Shown in pieces: positions 51,836 through 62,078 of a DNA stretch of 64,000 bases. The DNA is from Salinicoccus sp. RF5 (GTDB taxonomy: Bacteria > Bacillota > Bacilli > Staphylococcales > Salinicoccaceae). Both the position numbers and the translations under genes were made by a program. The number at the start of each line of letters is the position of its first letter. Within the stretch, counting starts at the first letter, position 1. Location of the stretch: positions 1-64,000 of the forward strand of contig NZ_JAJGRC010000004.1 of assembly GCF_020786625.1 (NCBI RefSeq), in the 5' to 3' direction. Under the pieces are notes generated by a model. It saw only the letters and a program-made list of their open reading frames with translations, ran no database searches and had not been told where the DNA came from.

Positions 51836-53224
51836 TTGGATATACATCAGCAGATGCCGCATAACATGGAAGCGGAGCAGTCTGTCCTTGGTGCCATTCT
51901 GATCAATCCCGAAATTTTCATTTCTACAGCAGAAACGCTGGAGCCGGAAGATTTCTACCGTTCAGAGCACCAGCACATCTATCGGGCAATGGGCATACTG
52001 AGTGAAAATCACCAGAACATCGATGTAGTCACGCTGATCAACCAGCTGAAAAGCATGGAAGTGCTCAATTCAGTCGGCGGCCCCAGATACCTTGCTGAAC
52101 TCTCCAATGTTGTGCCGACCAGCCGGAACGTCAGTTTCTATGTGGACATCGTAGCCAGATATGCCCTCAAACGGAAGCTCATCCAGACGGCTGAAGAGAT
52201 TGCGAATGAAGGGTTTTCCGAAGAGGCGGATATCGAAGACCTTCTGACGGAAGCCGAATCAAGGATCATGTCCATCTCGGAAGGACGGCGCAATGAAGGC
52301 TTCAAATCGATGAAATCCGTCGTACATGAAGTGTATGAACAGGTCGAGGCACGGGCCGGGCAGACGGATACGACGACCGGTATACCGACAGGCTACCGTG
52401 ATCTCGACTTCATGACCTCGGGCTTCAACAGGAATGACCTCATCATACTGGCCGCCCGCCCTTCCATGGGTAAGACGGCCTTTGCCCTGAATATTGCAGG
52501 GCATGTCGGCACCTCTGCTGAAAAGCATACTGTAGCGATCTTCTCGCTGGAGATGGGGGCCGATCAGCTGGTATCGCGTATGATTTCAAGCCAGGGCATG
52601 ATCGACGCGACGAAACTGCGTCAGGGGAATCTCAATCATGACGACTGGGACAACTTTACGACGGCGATCGGGAGCCTTGCGGAATCGAAGATATTCATCG
52701 ATGATGCTCCGGGCATCCGGGTCAACGATATCCGCTCCAAATGCATGCGCCTGAAGCAGGAGCATGGGCTTGATATGGTGATCATCGACTATCTCCAGCT
52801 GATCCAGGGGTCGAGCAACAAGCGGAGCGACAACCGCCAGCAGGAAGTTTCCGAAATTTCCCGTATGCTCAAGGCATTGGCACGTGAGATGGAATGCCCG
52901 GTCATCGCCCTGAGCCAGCTTTCAAGGAGTGTGGAGACACGCCAGGACAAGCGGCCGATGATGAGTGACCTGCGGGAATCCGGATCGATCGAGCAGGATG
53001 CGGACATCGTCGCCTTCCTCTACCGCGAGGACTACTATGTCCGGGGAGATGGCGAAGAGGATGCAGAAGGCGCCCAGAGGGAACAGGACGAGATAGAAAT
53101 CATCCTGGCCAAGCACAGGAATGGTCCGACGGGGACTGTCAAACTGATATTCAACAAATCCTACAGCAGCTTCTTCGACCAGGACAACAGGGGTTATGAC
53201 GATGGTTATATCCCACCCAACTAA
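51836..53224 (+). CDS. dnaB: Replicative DNA helicase
   Basis: About 462 residues (named dnaC in Bacillus). N-terminal helical domain (QQMPHNMEAEQSVLGAILINPEIF), linker helix, RecA-like ATPase with Walker A ARPSMGKTAFALNIA (near 210), Walker B VIIDYLQLIQG and an arginine-finger region near SRSVETRQDKRPMMSDLRESG. Start TTG at 51836, eight bases after GGGGAGG; an in-frame TTG at 51830 is too close to that site. Confidence 0.97.
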   Translation: MDIHQQMPHNMEAEQSVLGAILINPEIFISTAETLEPEDFYRSEHQHIYRAMGILSENHQNIDVVTLINQLKSMEVLNSVGGPRYLAELSNVVPTSRNVSFYVDIVARYALKRKLIQTAEEIANEGFSEEADIEDLLTEAESRIMSISEGRRNEGFKSMKSVVHEVYEQVEARAGQTDTTTGIPTGYRDLDFMTSGFNRNDLIILAARPSMGKTAFALNIAGHVGTSAEKHTVAIFSLEMGADQLVSRMISSQGMIDATKLRQGNLNHDDWDNFTTAIGSLAESKIFIDDAPGIRVNDIRSKCMRLKQEHGLDMVIIDYLQLIQGSSNKRSDNRQQEVSEISRMLKALAREMECPVIALSQLSRSVETRQDKRPMMSDLRESGSIEQDADIVAFLYREDYYVRGDGEEDAEGAQREQDEIEIILAKHRNGPTGTVKLIFNKSYSSFFDQDNRGYDDGYIPPN

Positions 53225-53228
53225 ATTT

Positions 53229-53272
53229 ACGAATGTTTTTATATGACCATTATAAAAACGTTCGTATTTTTA
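53229..53272 (+). terminator. Terminator of the yybS-dnaB operon; also possible Pur boxes
   Basis: ACGAATGTTTTTATA and TATAAAAACGTTCGT form a 15-bp stem (one G-U) with a seven-base loop, followed by ATTTTTATT. The arms contain CGAA/TTCG, reminiscent of PurR boxes, which is interesting before purA, but the spacing is wider than the PurR pairs I know. Confidence 0.72.
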
Positions 53273-53339
53273 TTGCATTCCTCCATTCTTATTGGTAAAA
53301 TGATTACGGTATTTCAATGAAAAAATTGGGGGCAAACAT

Positions 53340-54626
53340 ATGTCTGGAACAGTAGTAGTCGGAACGCAATGGGGCGACGAAGGAAAAGGTAAGATTACGG
53401 ACTTCCTGTCAGAAGACGCGGATATCATTGCACGCTTCTCCGGGGGAAATAATGCAGGACACACCATCCAGTTCGGTGGCGAAACATATAAGCTGCATCT
53501 CGTACCTTCAGGTATATTCTATGATGACAAGATTTCATTGATCGGCAATGGCGTGGTCATCGATCCGATTTCCATCATCAAGGAGCTTGATGGACTGATC
53601 GAGCGTGGCATATCGGTGGACAATCTGAGGATTTCGAACCGAGCACAGGTCATCCTCCCCTACCACCTCCTGCAAGATGAATTGGAAGAGGAAGCCCGTG
53701 GGGACAACAAGATCGGTACGACGAAACGCGGCATCGGGCCATGCTATGTGGACAAGGTGCAGCGGATCGGCATCCGGATGGCGGATCTTATAGATGAATC
53801 CGTGTTCAGAAAGAGGCTCGAAGAGAACCTTGAGATCAAAAACCATATGTTCAAGGCGCTGTATGGCCGTGAAGGATTCACTTTCGATGAAATCTTCGAC
53901 AGCTACCGTAAGGCCGCGGAGCGCCTGGCACCTTATGTGACGGATACGGCGAAAGTGCTCGATGACGCCTTCCAGAACAAACAGAAAGTCCTTTTTGAAG
54001 GTGCACAGGGCGTCATGCTCGATATCGACCATGGAACGTACCCGTTCGTCACATCCAGCAACCCGGTCGCCGGCAACGTCACAGTCGGCTGCGGCGTCGG
54101 CCCGACATCCGTCAACAGCATCGTCGGTGTATGCAAAGCATATACTTCAAGAGTCGGGGACGGTCCATTCCCGACGGAACTGTTCGACGAAAGCGGCGAC
54201 CACATCAGGGAAGTCGGCCGGGAGTACGGTACGACGACCGGCCGTGCACGTCGTGTGGGCTGGTTCGACAGCGTCGTCGTCCGCCACTCAAGACGTGTGA
54301 GCGGCATCACCGACCTGTCCCTCAACTCCATCGACGTATTGAGCGGACTCGATACGGTCAAGATCTGTACAGCCTATGAAATAGACGGCAAGGAAATCAC
54401 CGAATATCCGGCAACATTGGATGCGCTGGAGCGCGCCAAGCCGATCTTCAAGGAACTGCCCGGCTGGAAGGAAGACATCACAGGCGTGAAACGCATGGAA
54501 GACCTTCCGGAAAATGCGCGGAACTACCTTGAAGAGATTGAACGCCTGACAGGCGTCAGCGTCTCCATCTTTTCTGTGGGACCGGACCGTAACCAGACGA
54601 ATCTGCTGAAAGATTTCTGGAGCTAG
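53340..54626 (+). CDS. purA: Adenylosuccinate synthetase
   Basis: 428 residues. Commits IMP to AMP synthesis. P-loop-like [19 protein letters not shown] (near 6-24), [23 protein letters not shown], the [10 protein letters not shown] loop, and the [14 protein letters not shown] and GPDRNQT segments. Own promoter region and terminator. Together with guaBA in this window it covers both branches from IMP. Confidence 0.98.
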   Translation: MSGTVVVGTQWGDEGKGKITDFLSEDADIIARFSGGNNAGHTIQFGGETYKLHLVPSGIFYDDKISLIGNGVVIDPISIIKELDGLIERGISVDNLRISNRAQVILPYHLLQDELEEEARGDNKIGTTKRGIGPCYVDKVQRIGIRMADLIDESVFRKRLEENLEIKNHMFKALYGREGFTFDEIFDSYRKAAERLAPYVTDTAKVLDDAFQNKQKVLFEGAQGVMLDIDHGTYPFVTSSNPVAGNVTVGCGVGPTSVNSIVGVCKAYTSRVGDGPFPTELFDESGDHIREVGREYGTTTGRARRVGWFDSVVVRHSRRVSGITDLSLNSIDVLSGLDTVKICTAYEIDGKEITEYPATLDALERAKPIFKELPGWKEDITGVKRMEDLPENARNYLEEIERLTGVSVSIFSVGPDRNQTNLLKDFWS

Positions 54627-54627
54627 C

Positions 54628-54668
54628 AAATATCCTGCGGCGATCTGCCGCAGGATATTTATTTTGTA
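54628..54668 (+). terminator. Terminator of purA
   Basis: AAATATCCTGCGG and CCGCAGGATATTT form a perfect 13-bp stem with a seven-base loop, then ATTTTG. Confidence 0.9.
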
Positions 54669-54746
54669 TAAAATCAAAATTTCAGTTGAAAATGAAATTT
54701 ATATCATGCTATAATAACCTTTGTGTTCAGAGTCACCACCCAACAC

Positions 54747-54818
54747 GGCCCGTTGGTCAAGTGGTTAAGACACCGCCCTTTCACGGCGGTAACACGGGTT
54801 CGAATCCCGTACGGGTCA
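54747..54818 (+). tRNA. tRNA-Glu (UUC)
   Basis: 72 bases. Acceptor GGCCCGT with ACGGGTC (one G-U); anticodon stem CCGCC/GGCGG with loop CTTTCAC, giving anticodon TTC; T arm ACGGG TTCGAAT CCCGT. No encoded CCA. First of two tandem tRNAs between purA and walR. Confidence 0.96.
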
Positions 54819-54834
54819 CTTTCAATATTATTAT

Positions 54835-54907
54835 GGTCCCGTGGTGTAGCGGTTAACATGCCTGCCTGTCACGCAGGAGATCGCGGGTTCGATTCCCGTC
54901 GGGACCG
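54835..54907 (+). tRNA. tRNA-Asp (GUC)
   Basis: 73 bases. Acceptor GGTCCCG with CGGGACC; anticodon stem CCTGC/GCAGG with loop CTGTCAC, giving GTC; T arm GCGGG TTCGATT CCCGT; discriminator G as expected for Asp. No encoded CCA. Confidence 0.96.
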
Positions 54908-54915
54908 TACATCGA

Positions 54916-54947
54916 GAAGCTGTCAGCATACTATGCTGGTGGCTTTT
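54916..54947 (+). terminator. Terminator of the tRNA pair
   Basis: GCTGTCAGCATA pairs with TATGCTGGTGGC using three G-U wobbles, and is followed by six T. Confidence 0.8.
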
Positions 54948-55042
54948 TTGTTATGGTTGAATGGAAATGGAATTGGAAAAGTGATACATTTATAATGGAT
55001 ATGAGTATGGAAACTGGCACCTAATGAAAGTGAGGGAATGCA

Positions 55043-55744
55043 ATGCCTAAGAAGATTGTCGTAGTGGATGATGAAAGACCCATAGCGGATATACTGGAAT
55101 TCAACCTCGAGAAGGAAGGATATGAGGTGCATTGTGCCTATGACGGGAATGATGCACTGGAAATGATACTTGAAGTCGAACCGGATATTGTATTGCTCGA
55201 CATCATGCTGCCGGGCATGGACGGCATGGAAGTGTGCCGCGAAGTCCGTAAGACGCATGATATGCCCATCATAATGCTTACGGCGAAGGATTCTGAGATA
55301 GACAAGGTGCTCGGTCTGGAACTCGGTGCCGATGATTACGTGACGAAACCCTTTTCCACACGTGAACTGATCGCCCGGGTTAAGGCCAACCTGAGAAGGA
55401 AGAGCGATGCCGGGACAAAAGAGAAGGAGCCGGAGAACAATAATATCCAGATAAAGGATATCACTATAATCCCCGATTCCTTCGCCATTAAGAAGCATGG
55501 AAAGGATATTGAACTCACGCACAGAGAATTCGAGCTGTTCAACTATCTGGCACAGCACCTCTCCCAGGTCATGACCCGGGAGCACCTGCTCGAGACTGTG
55601 TGGGGCTATGACTATTTCGGGGATGTCCGGACAGTCGACGTGACTGTAAGACGCCTCAGGGAGAAAATCGAGGCAGATCCCTCCCATCCTGAATACCTCA
55701 TGACAAGAAGAGGTGTCGGCTATTATATTCAAGGTGACGAATAA
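55043..55744 (+). CDS. walR: Essential response regulator WalR
   Basis: 233 residues, OmpR family. Receiver domain with acidic pair DD ([10 protein letters not shown]), phospho-Asp in [14 protein letters not shown] (near 53), T in IIMLTAK and K in [10 protein letters not shown]. The C-terminal winged helix ends [27 protein letters not shown]. Controls cell-wall hydrolase genes. First gene of walRK-yycHI-walJ. Confidence 0.98.
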   Translation: MPKKIVVVDDERPIADILEFNLEKEGYEVHCAYDGNDALEMILEVEPDIVLLDIMLPGMDGMEVCREVRKTHDMPIIMLTAKDSEIDKVLGLELGADDYVTKPFSTRELIARVKANLRRKSDAGTKEKEPENNNIQIKDITIIPDSFAIKKHGKDIELTHREFELFNYLAQHLSQVMTREHLLETVWGYDYFGDVRTVDVTVRRLREKIEADPSHPEYLMTRRGVGYYIQGDE

Positions 55745-55759
55745 AGGAGTTAACTTTTG

Positions 55760-57601
55760 ATGAAGCAGTTTTTAAAAAACCTGCAGTCTCTTCATATAAA
55801 GCTTGTGATCATATATGTACTCCTCATCGTCATCGGAATGCAGATCATCGGTCTATATTTTACGAATACGCTTGAGAAGGAACTCACCGGAAACTTCCAG
55901 GACAACATCGAGACCCAGGTGAGCCTCATAGATACCAGAATCAATGAGCTCTACACAGAGTATGGAGATGATGGCGAACAGTTCCGTGAAGAGATACAGA
56001 ATCTGCTTTCCGACTATGGAAACAGACCTGAGATCGAGGAAGTCAGATATGTGAATTCCGATAATGTACTTGTGGCCACAAGCCGTATCTCCAACGAATC
56101 GAACATCGGTTCAAGAATCAATGCACCGCTCACCGAAGAAGCTATCACCACCGGCACACGCAACGAGGAAATCTATGTCGATGTCGAGCAGAACCACCAG
56201 CGTGTCTGGCTGCTCAACCAGCCGGTCATACAGGACAATCAGATCCTCGGTGCCATATATACGGCTTCCAACATCGAAACCGTCTACCAGCAGCTGGAGG
56301 CGATCAACAATACCTTCATCATTGCCACGCTGATCTCACTGATCATCACGAGCATCCTCGGCATATTCATTGCACGGACCATCACGAAGCCCATCACGGA
56401 CATGCGCAACCAGGCGCTCCTCATGTCTGAGGGGGACTATACATCGCGCGTAAAAATATACAGCAGCGATGAAATCGGCGAACTTGCAGGCTCCTTCAAC
56501 ATTCTCTCGAAGCGCGTCCAGGAAGCGCAGGCGAATACTGAAAGTGAGAAGAAGCGCCTGGATTCAGTCATCACCCATATGTCTGACGGCATCATCGCCA
56601 CAGACCGCAGAGGACGGATCCGCGTCGTCAATGAGATGGCGCTCGATATGATCGGCATGTCCGGGAAGGATCTCCACGGAGAGGATATGCTGGCGCTTCT
56701 GAAGCTGGATGAGGAGATGACCCTTGAAGATATCCAGGAGACGAATGAAAGCCAGCTGCTGTTCCTTGATCATGATGACGAGGAGACGACAATCCGTGTG
56801 AGCTTCTCGACCATCGTAAAAGACACCGGATTCATCAATGGCTATATAGCAGTACTTCATGATGTGACCGAACAGGAACGTGTAGATAATGAGCGCAGGG
56901 AATTCGTCGCCAACGTTTCCCATGAACTCAGGACTCCGCTCACTTCGATGAGGAGCTATATCGAAGCCCTCCAGGAAGGGGCCTGGAAAAATGAAAAGCT
57001 TGCACCGAAGTTCCTGGGTGTGACACGTGAGGAGACGGACCGGATGATCCGTCTCGTCGAGGACCTGCTGCAGCTCTCCAGAATGGATAATGAAGCGGAG
57101 GAATTGGAACGTGAAATCGTCGACTTCAACCAGTTCCTGAACCGGATCATCGACCGTTTCGAGATGACGCATAAGGATGACGTGGAATTTGTACGGAACA
57201 TCCCGGATACGCCGATATTTACTGAGATTGCCATGGATAAGATGGGCCAGGTGCTCGATAATGTCATCTCAAACGCCATCAAGTACTCGAGCAGGGACCA
57301 TAAGAAAGTGGAGTTCCATGTGAAACAGAACCGCCTCTACAACAGGATGACGGTCCAGATCAAAGACAATGGACTCGGCATACCGGCGAGCAAGGTCGAG
57401 CGCATTTTCGAGCGTTTCTACCGCGTGGACAAGGGGCGTGCCCGCAAAATGGGCGGCACCGGCCTCGGCCTCGCCATCTCTAAGGAAATAGTGGAAGCGC
57501 ATGATGGCAGGATATGGGCAAACAGCGTTGAGAACCACGGCACGACGATATTCATCAACCTGCCGTGTGAAACGCTTGAGGAGGATGATTGGGATGTATA
57601 G
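55760..57601 (+). CDS. walK: Sensor histidine kinase WalK
   Basis: About 613 residues. Membrane helix 1 ([20 protein letters not shown]), an extracellular Cache-like domain to about 180, helix 2 ([18 protein letters not shown]), HAMP, a cytoplasmic PAS domain ([26 protein letters not shown]), HisKA ([23 protein letters not shown], phospho-His near 385) and HATPase ([37 protein letters not shown]). The ATG at 55760 matches staphylococcal starts; a TTG lies one codon upstream. Confidence 0.97.
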   Translation: MKQFLKNLQSLHIKLVIIYVLLIVIGMQIIGLYFTNTLEKELTGNFQDNIETQVSLIDTRINELYTEYGDDGEQFREEIQNLLSDYGNRPEIEEVRYVNSDNVLVATSRISNESNIGSRINAPLTEEAITTGTRNEEIYVDVEQNHQRVWLLNQPVIQDNQILGAIYTASNIETVYQQLEAINNTFIIATLISLIITSILGIFIARTITKPITDMRNQALLMSEGDYTSRVKIYSSDEIGELAGSFNILSKRVQEAQANTESEKKRLDSVITHMSDGIIATDRRGRIRVVNEMALDMIGMSGKDLHGEDMLALLKLDEEMTLEDIQETNESQLLFLDHDDEETTIRVSFSTIVKDTGFINGYIAVLHDVTEQERVDNERREFVANVSHELRTPLTSMRSYIEALQEGAWKNEKLAPKFLGVTREETDRMIRLVEDLLQLSRMDNEAEELEREIVDFNQFLNRIIDRFEMTHKDDVEFVRNIPDTPIFTEIAMDKMGQVLDNVISNAIKYSSRDHKKVEFHVKQNRLYNRMTVQIKDNGLGIPASKVERIFERFYRVDKGRARKMGGTGLGLAISKEIVEAHDGRIWANSVENHGTTIFINLPCETLEEDDWDV

Positions 57602-58907
57602 GGAAACAGCCAAATCCATCATCCTCTTCCTTCTTGTCATCAGCAGTGCAGTACTGACCTACATGGTGTGGAGCTACCAGCCGGAATTTTCACAGGTCGA
57701 TACAAGCATCGACTCCACTTCCAATATCGGTCAGGGCGAGCCTGTGCCATTCAACAGCGTCATGCGCGCCTATCAGCTCATCTGGGTGGATGGGGACAAT
57801 GTCAGGGGGACGATAGAGGAAAACGCTGTAGTAGGCGTCAGGGAGTTCCTCGACGGCACCGAAATTGAAGGCATAGATGTCTACAATAATATGGACCGTC
57901 TGGATCCAGCTGTGAAGGAGAACGGCGATGAGGAATTCCTGATCGTCGACTATCCATCGGAAATGCCCTCCAAATCCCTTTTCCAGGTGCTTGGCTTCAC
58001 ATATGAAGGTACCCTGCCCGACTACAGTTTCGACCGGATTGTAGTGGACATCGCCTCCCCGCAGGTGACCTTCTATCTGTTGAATGAGGCACTCGACCGG
58101 GTGGCAGTCGCCCAGACTGATATAGACAGCGCCTACCTGCTCTCCATCGTCGATGAGTACGAGACATCCTTCGAAGCCTACACACCCATCATCACCAACC
58201 AGCAGACATCGAATAACAAGACAGCGATATATGGTCCGGATGATCCGGGGGAAGTGAGCATAGAGACCTTCCTTTCCACCCAGATCAGTATAGACAACGT
58301 CAACTCACTGCTCTTCATGGAAGATGAAGCCAGCGTATCCCAAAATGAAGATGTCTATGTATATGAGGGTGAAAATAACCTCGCAACCTACAATACGGAA
58401 ACCTATAATTACGTATATACGAACCTGGATGAATCACAGACATCCGATCGCAATCCCCATCAGACCATACAGCGCAGCTTCGATTTCCTCAATTCGCATA
58501 TAGGACTCTCCCAGGACCATATGCTATTCGACTATGATGAAGAAGGAAGCGAGTCAACCTACCGGTACACGCTGAACGGCTATGCCGTGTTCAGTGATGA
58601 GATTTCACATACCATCACCACCAAATATGGCAGCAATGCCCTGTTCGAATACGAGCGTCCCCTGCTCTACATCAACGCGCAGGTCCCGAGTGAGGAATCG
58701 AAGGCACTCACCCGCCTTGAGGATGTACGGTATCAGATTGCCTTGAATGAGGAGATCGATCTGCAGAAGGTGTCGAAAATCACCATCGGCTACGATATGC
58801 GCTTCTCGGACTCCCAGACGGAGCTCAACGTGGTGGAATTCGTACCCGAGTGGTATGTGAAATATGATGGCGAATGGCTGCGGTTCAATGAAGGGGGGCT
58901 GGAGTAG
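57594..58907 (+). CDS. yycH: WalK regulatory protein YycH
   Basis: About 437 residues. One N-terminal membrane helix ([19 protein letters not shown]), then a large extracytoplasmic domain. Interacts with WalK at the membrane: a repressor in Bacillus, an activator in S. aureus. I choose the ATG at 57594, nine bases after GAGGAGG, overlapping walK by eight bases. The frame is open further upstream but inside walK. Confidence 0.92.
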   Translation: MYRETAKSIILFLLVISSAVLTYMVWSYQPEFSQVDTSIDSTSNIGQGEPVPFNSVMRAYQLIWVDGDNVRGTIEENAVVGVREFLDGTEIEGIDVYNNMDRLDPAVKENGDEEFLIVDYPSEMPSKSLFQVLGFTYEGTLPDYSFDRIVVDIASPQVTFYLLNEALDRVAVAQTDIDSAYLLSIVDEYETSFEAYTPIITNQQTSNNKTAIYGPDDPGEVSIETFLSTQISIDNVNSLLFMEDEASVSQNEDVYVYEGENNLATYNTETYNYVYTNLDESQTSDRNPHQTIQRSFDFLNSHIGLSQDHMLFDYDEEGSESTYRYTLNGYAVFSDEISHTITTKYGSNALFEYERPLLYINAQVPSEESKALTRLEDVRYQIALNEEIDLQKVSKITIGYDMRFSDSQTELNVVEFVPEWYVKYDGEWLRFNEGGLE

Positions 58908-59683
58908 TGGATTGGAAACTGACCAAGTCGTTATACATCCTTGTCTTCCTGCTCATCAATGTCGCCCTTCTGATGATGTACTACAATAAGCAGCAGGAGG
59001 ACATCGAAGAGATTGAGAATACTCCTGGGGTGCTTGAAGAGACGGATATTGATATGAGCCAGCTTCCCGAACATCAGCCCGAAAAGCTGAATATACTCAC
59101 TGGAGAAAAATTGGACTTCAATGAAGTCGACGAAATTTCTGATGATGAGGTTGAAATCACCAACAGCGGCCATATCATCCATGAGGAATTCGACGCCGGG
59201 GACGATCCACCCGAGATGAGGGTCGATGCCCTCCAAAGGCATAAGAACGAACAGGTTTACAGAGGCGGAAATTATAAGTATGATGATGTAATGAGTAACG
59301 GCACTTCTGCGCTCTTCAACCAATACTACGGTGAATACCCCATCTTCAACTACGAAGGGGCCCGTGTGATATACAGGGGGGACGGCACTGAAGCCATGGA
59401 GTATGAGCAGGGATACATCACCAATCTGCGTGAGAACAGCTATACTTCCCCGATCGCCGTCAGGAATCCAAGACAGGTGGTCTCTGATCTCTATGGACGC
59501 CAAAGGATATCCGGAGAAGCGGTGATAGAGAATGCAAGACTCGGATACTACATCATCCTGAGCGATGATGAGCAGGTGCTCTTAAGACCGAAATGGGAGC
59601 TCAAGATTACAGACCAGGGTGTCGAAAAGATGATTTATGTCGATGCCATCAGTGAAACAGAAGATATTATCGAAAGTGAGTGA
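58907..59683 (+). CDS. yycI: WalK regulatory protein YycI
   Basis: 258 residues. N-terminal membrane helix (SLYILVFLLINVALLMMYY), then an acidic extracytoplasmic YycI fold similar to YycH's C-terminal part. GTG start sharing one base with the yycH stop. Partner of YycH in tuning WalK. Confidence 0.92.
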   Translation: MDWKLTKSLYILVFLLINVALLMMYYNKQQEDIEEIENTPGVLEETDIDMSQLPEHQPEKLNILTGEKLDFNEVDEISDDEVEITNSGHIIHEEFDAGDDPPEMRVDALQRHKNEQVYRGGNYKYDDVMSNGTSALFNQYYGEYPIFNYEGARVIYRGDGTEAMEYEQGYITNLRENSYTSPIAVRNPRQVVSDLYGRQRISGEAVIENARLGYYIILSDDEQVLLRPKWELKITDQGVEKMIYVDAISETEDIIESE

Positions 59684-59688
59684 CAGTA

Positions 59689-60477
59689 ATGAAGATGAGC
59701 GTGTTAGCCAGCGGTTCCACCGGGAACAGCACGTATATAGAAACTGAAAAAGGCAGCCTGCTCATAGATGTGGGCCTCTCCTGCAAACGTATAGAGGAGT
59801 CGCTGAACACATTGGATACTTCCCTGAAGAACATCGATGCCATCCTCATCACCCATGAGCACAGCGATCATATAAAAGGCCTCAAGGTGATCTCGAAGCG
59901 CTATGGCATCCCCATCTATGCCAATGAGAAGACATGGCAGCGTATAGAGGCCAAAGACATAGAAGTCCACAGCGACAAGAAGTTCCACTTCAATCCATTG
60001 GAGGAGAAGGAACTGCTCGGTATGGATGTACAATCCTTCAACGTCTCCCATGATGCCATCGATCCGCAATTCTATACATTCATGAAAGACAACAGGAAGC
60101 TGTCGATCATCACGGATACAGGTTATGTATCCGACCAGATGAAGGGCATCATCAAGGAAAGCGACTGTCTCGTGTTCGAAAGCAACCATGATGTCGATAT
60201 GCTCAGGATGGGCAGATATCCATGGGTGACCAAGCAGAGGATACTGTCAGACGTCGGCCACGTTTCAAACGAGGATGCTGCCCATGCCATGCGTGACGTT
60301 ATAACCGACCGTACAAAACGTATATATCTCAGCCATCTGAGTACAGACAACAATATAAAGGAACTGGCAAAGATGAGTGTGGAACAGGTGTTGAACCAGT
60401 ATGACATCGATACGGATAACCATGTAACGATCAGTGATACTGATAGGGCCATACCAACGAAGATATATCAGATATAA
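59689..60477 (+). CDS. walJ: Metallo-beta-lactamase-fold hydrolase WalJ (YycJ)
   Basis: About 262 residues. Metal-binding motif LITHEHSDHIKGL (HxHxDH, near 56-68), then NVSHDAIDPQF and SDTGYVSD-like segments, and a C-terminal His in LSHLSTDNN. Likely a nuclease-type hydrolase; linked to coordination of replication and the cell wall in other Firmicutes. I prefer ATG at 59689; an in-frame GTG at 59680 overlaps yycI. Confidence 0.93.
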   Translation: MKMSVLASGSTGNSTYIETEKGSLLIDVGLSCKRIEESLNTLDTSLKNIDAILITHEHSDHIKGLKVISKRYGIPIYANEKTWQRIEAKDIEVHSDKKFHFNPLEEKELLGMDVQSFNVSHDAIDPQFYTFMKDNRKLSIITDTGYVSDQMKGIIKESDCLVFESNHDVDMLRMGRYPWVTKQRILSDVGHVSNEDAAHAMRDVITDRTKRIYLSHLSTDNNIKELAKMSVEQVLNQYDIDTDNHVTISDTDRAIPTKIYQI

Positions 60478-60481
60478 AAAG

Positions 60482-60757
60482 TTATCCACATAAATGTGTG
60501 AAAACTCTGTGGATAAATAGTCATAAATGTTAGTAAAGTATAAAAATTGTGGATAAGCAAGCAGTCAGTCGTGTAAAACTGGCTGTTTTATTTATATTTA
60601 TGTGATTATAATGAGTAAAGAAAAGTAATATGCACGATTTATGCGTAATTATCCGTGGATATGTTGAAATCTTGTGGATAACTATAAATGCATGCATAAA
60701 AATAGATGAACCACTGTGAATAACTTCACTGCAGTTCACCTTTGATATTGTGGATAA
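60482..60757. repeat. DnaA-box cluster downstream of walJ
   Basis: Five exact 9-mers TTATCCACA: one on plus (60482-60490) and four on minus (60508-60516, 60548-60556, 60673-60681, 60749-60757). Degenerate copies lie near 60648 and 60715. The interval is AT-rich and has no ORF. This density equals that of oriC itself, yet it lies about 26 kb from the downstream oriC boxes, so it may be a DnaA-titrating or regulatory locus. Confidence 0.85.
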
Positions 60758-60763
60758 GCCGGA

Positions 60764-61408
60764 TCAGCCAGCCGTCCTTTCAGCAAAAATGTCTTTGACC
60801 CACTTCTCATCAATTTCGCTGTTCCTGATTCCTTCTTCATCGCAGCACATCTCACCATAAACAGTGAACGTGTCATCGGTATATTGGTAGACGAAAGGCA
60901 CGCCGGTCTTCTCGTAGAGATTCTTCATCAAGTCTGCAACCACACTTGATGAGGTCGAAAATGAAATTTCCAGTTTTTCCTCGTCAACGACAGTATCTAT
61001 CGCATTCCCCTTTGTATTCCAGTGCGCATTCGCCCACTCGAAGAAATCAGGGTAGCCATGTTCCATGATATTCTCATAATATTTCTGGCCCAGGTCGATG
61101 CGTTCCTCCGCCACCAGAATCTGTTCCTTCTCCTGGGCAGCAGCCTGTTCAATGATATCCTCGACGTTCGTGTAGTGCTTATCCTCAAGATTCTCAATAA
61201 GCGCCGCCTGATCGTCCCTATCGAGGGTATTATAGTAAGAACCGATTGCCGCATCCTGATAGGGGATATGCTCCACCTTCAAGGCGTCCGGTATAGGTTC
61301 AATCGAATTGAAGTCAAAGTCCCTTCCATCTTTAATCGCGTAGTCGACGATTTTACGGAGATCGTCCTGGCTTCGGAATTTCAGTATACTGTAGGTTGTG
61401 TTTGCCAT
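60764..61408 (-). CDS. Api92/YubB-like (DUF1281-type) ferredoxin-fold protein
   Basis: 214 residues. The pattern FDFNSIEPIPDAL near 30-42, a helical middle and PDFFEWANAHWNTKGNAID (near 120-138) with a following FSTSSSVVADLMKNLYEKTGVPFVYQYTDD match the Api92/YubB ferredoxin-like family, which is common on phages and plasmids. ATG behind GGGAGTG. It faces opposite to its neighbours, between a DnaA-box cluster and rlmH. Function unknown; mobile-element origin is inference. Confidence 0.7.
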   Translation of the reverse strand: MANTTYSILKFRSQDDLRKIVDYAIKDGRDFDFNSIEPIPDALKVEHIPYQDAAIGSYYNTLDRDDQAALIENLEDKHYTNVEDIIEQAAAQEKEQILVAEERIDLGQKYYENIMEHGYPDFFEWANAHWNTKGNAIDTVVDEEKLEISFSTSSSVVADLMKNLYEKTGVPFVYQYTDDTFTVYGEMCCDEEGIRNSEIDEKWVKDIFAERTAG

Positions 61409-61512
61409 ATGATCACTCCCTTCTCACTTTATGGATATAAAGTTACTTTAATTATTTAACAATTCAGAATTATAGTCAAGTTATTATGGCTCGTACAAAA
61501 GGATGATTTGAA

Positions 61513-61992
61513 ATGAAAGTCACATTGATTAGTGTTGGAAAATTGAAGGAAAAGTACTGGAAACAGGCAGTCGAGGAATATAGAAAGCGCATCAGCGGCT
61601 ATGCAAAGCTCGAACTCATCGAGATACCGGATGAAAAGGAACCAAACAATGCAAGTGCAAAGGATATCGAAATCATCAAGGAGAAGGAAGCTGAAAAGAT
61701 CCTTTCCAAAATCAAGGACGGCCAGCATGTCATCACGCTCGAAATAAAAGGCAAAGCGTTTACCAGTGAAGGACTCGCAGAAGAGTATCAGAAATGGATG
61801 AACACCGGAAGGAGCGATCTCGTATTCATAATCGGCGGGAGCAATGGCCTCGGGGAAACCGTGCGCAGGCGTTCCGACCAGGCAATCAGTTTCGGCGCCC
61901 TCACCTACCCACATCAGATGATGAAAGTCATGCTGCTTGAACAGATATTCAGGGTGAATAAGATCATCAGGAATGAGAGTTATCATAAATAA
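61513..61992 (+). CDS. rlmH: 23S rRNA (pseudouridine-1915-N3)-methyltransferase RlmH
   Basis: 159 residues, SPOUT methyltransferase: [97 protein letters not shown], with the trefoil knot SAM site GGSNG. In Staphylococcus the 3' end of this gene (orfX) is the integration site for SCC elements. Confidence 0.98.
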   Translation: MKVTLISVGKLKEKYWKQAVEEYRKRISGYAKLELIEIPDEKEPNNASAKDIEIIKEKEAEKILSKIKDGQHVITLEIKGKAFTSEGLAEEYQKWMNTGRSDLVFIIGGSNGLGETVRRRSDQAISFGALTYPHQMMKVMLLEQIFRVNKIIRNESYHK

Positions 61993-61995
61993 AGA
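61974..61995 (+). other. SCC-type attachment site at the rlmH 3' end
   Basis: The final codons read GAGAGTTATCATAAATAA. The core TTATCATAA(A/G)T(A/G)A matches the SCC att sequence of Staphylococcus, which Ccr recombinases use. No ccr or mec gene is visible in the 2 kb to its right, so the site may be unoccupied or may hold a remnant. Confidence 0.65.
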
Positions 61996-62078
61996 CTCAT
62001 CATATGATATTAGAATTGAAGAATAATATTGAATGAACACCAGACATGTTTCAAATCTGAGCCAAAGGGGGAGAATCT

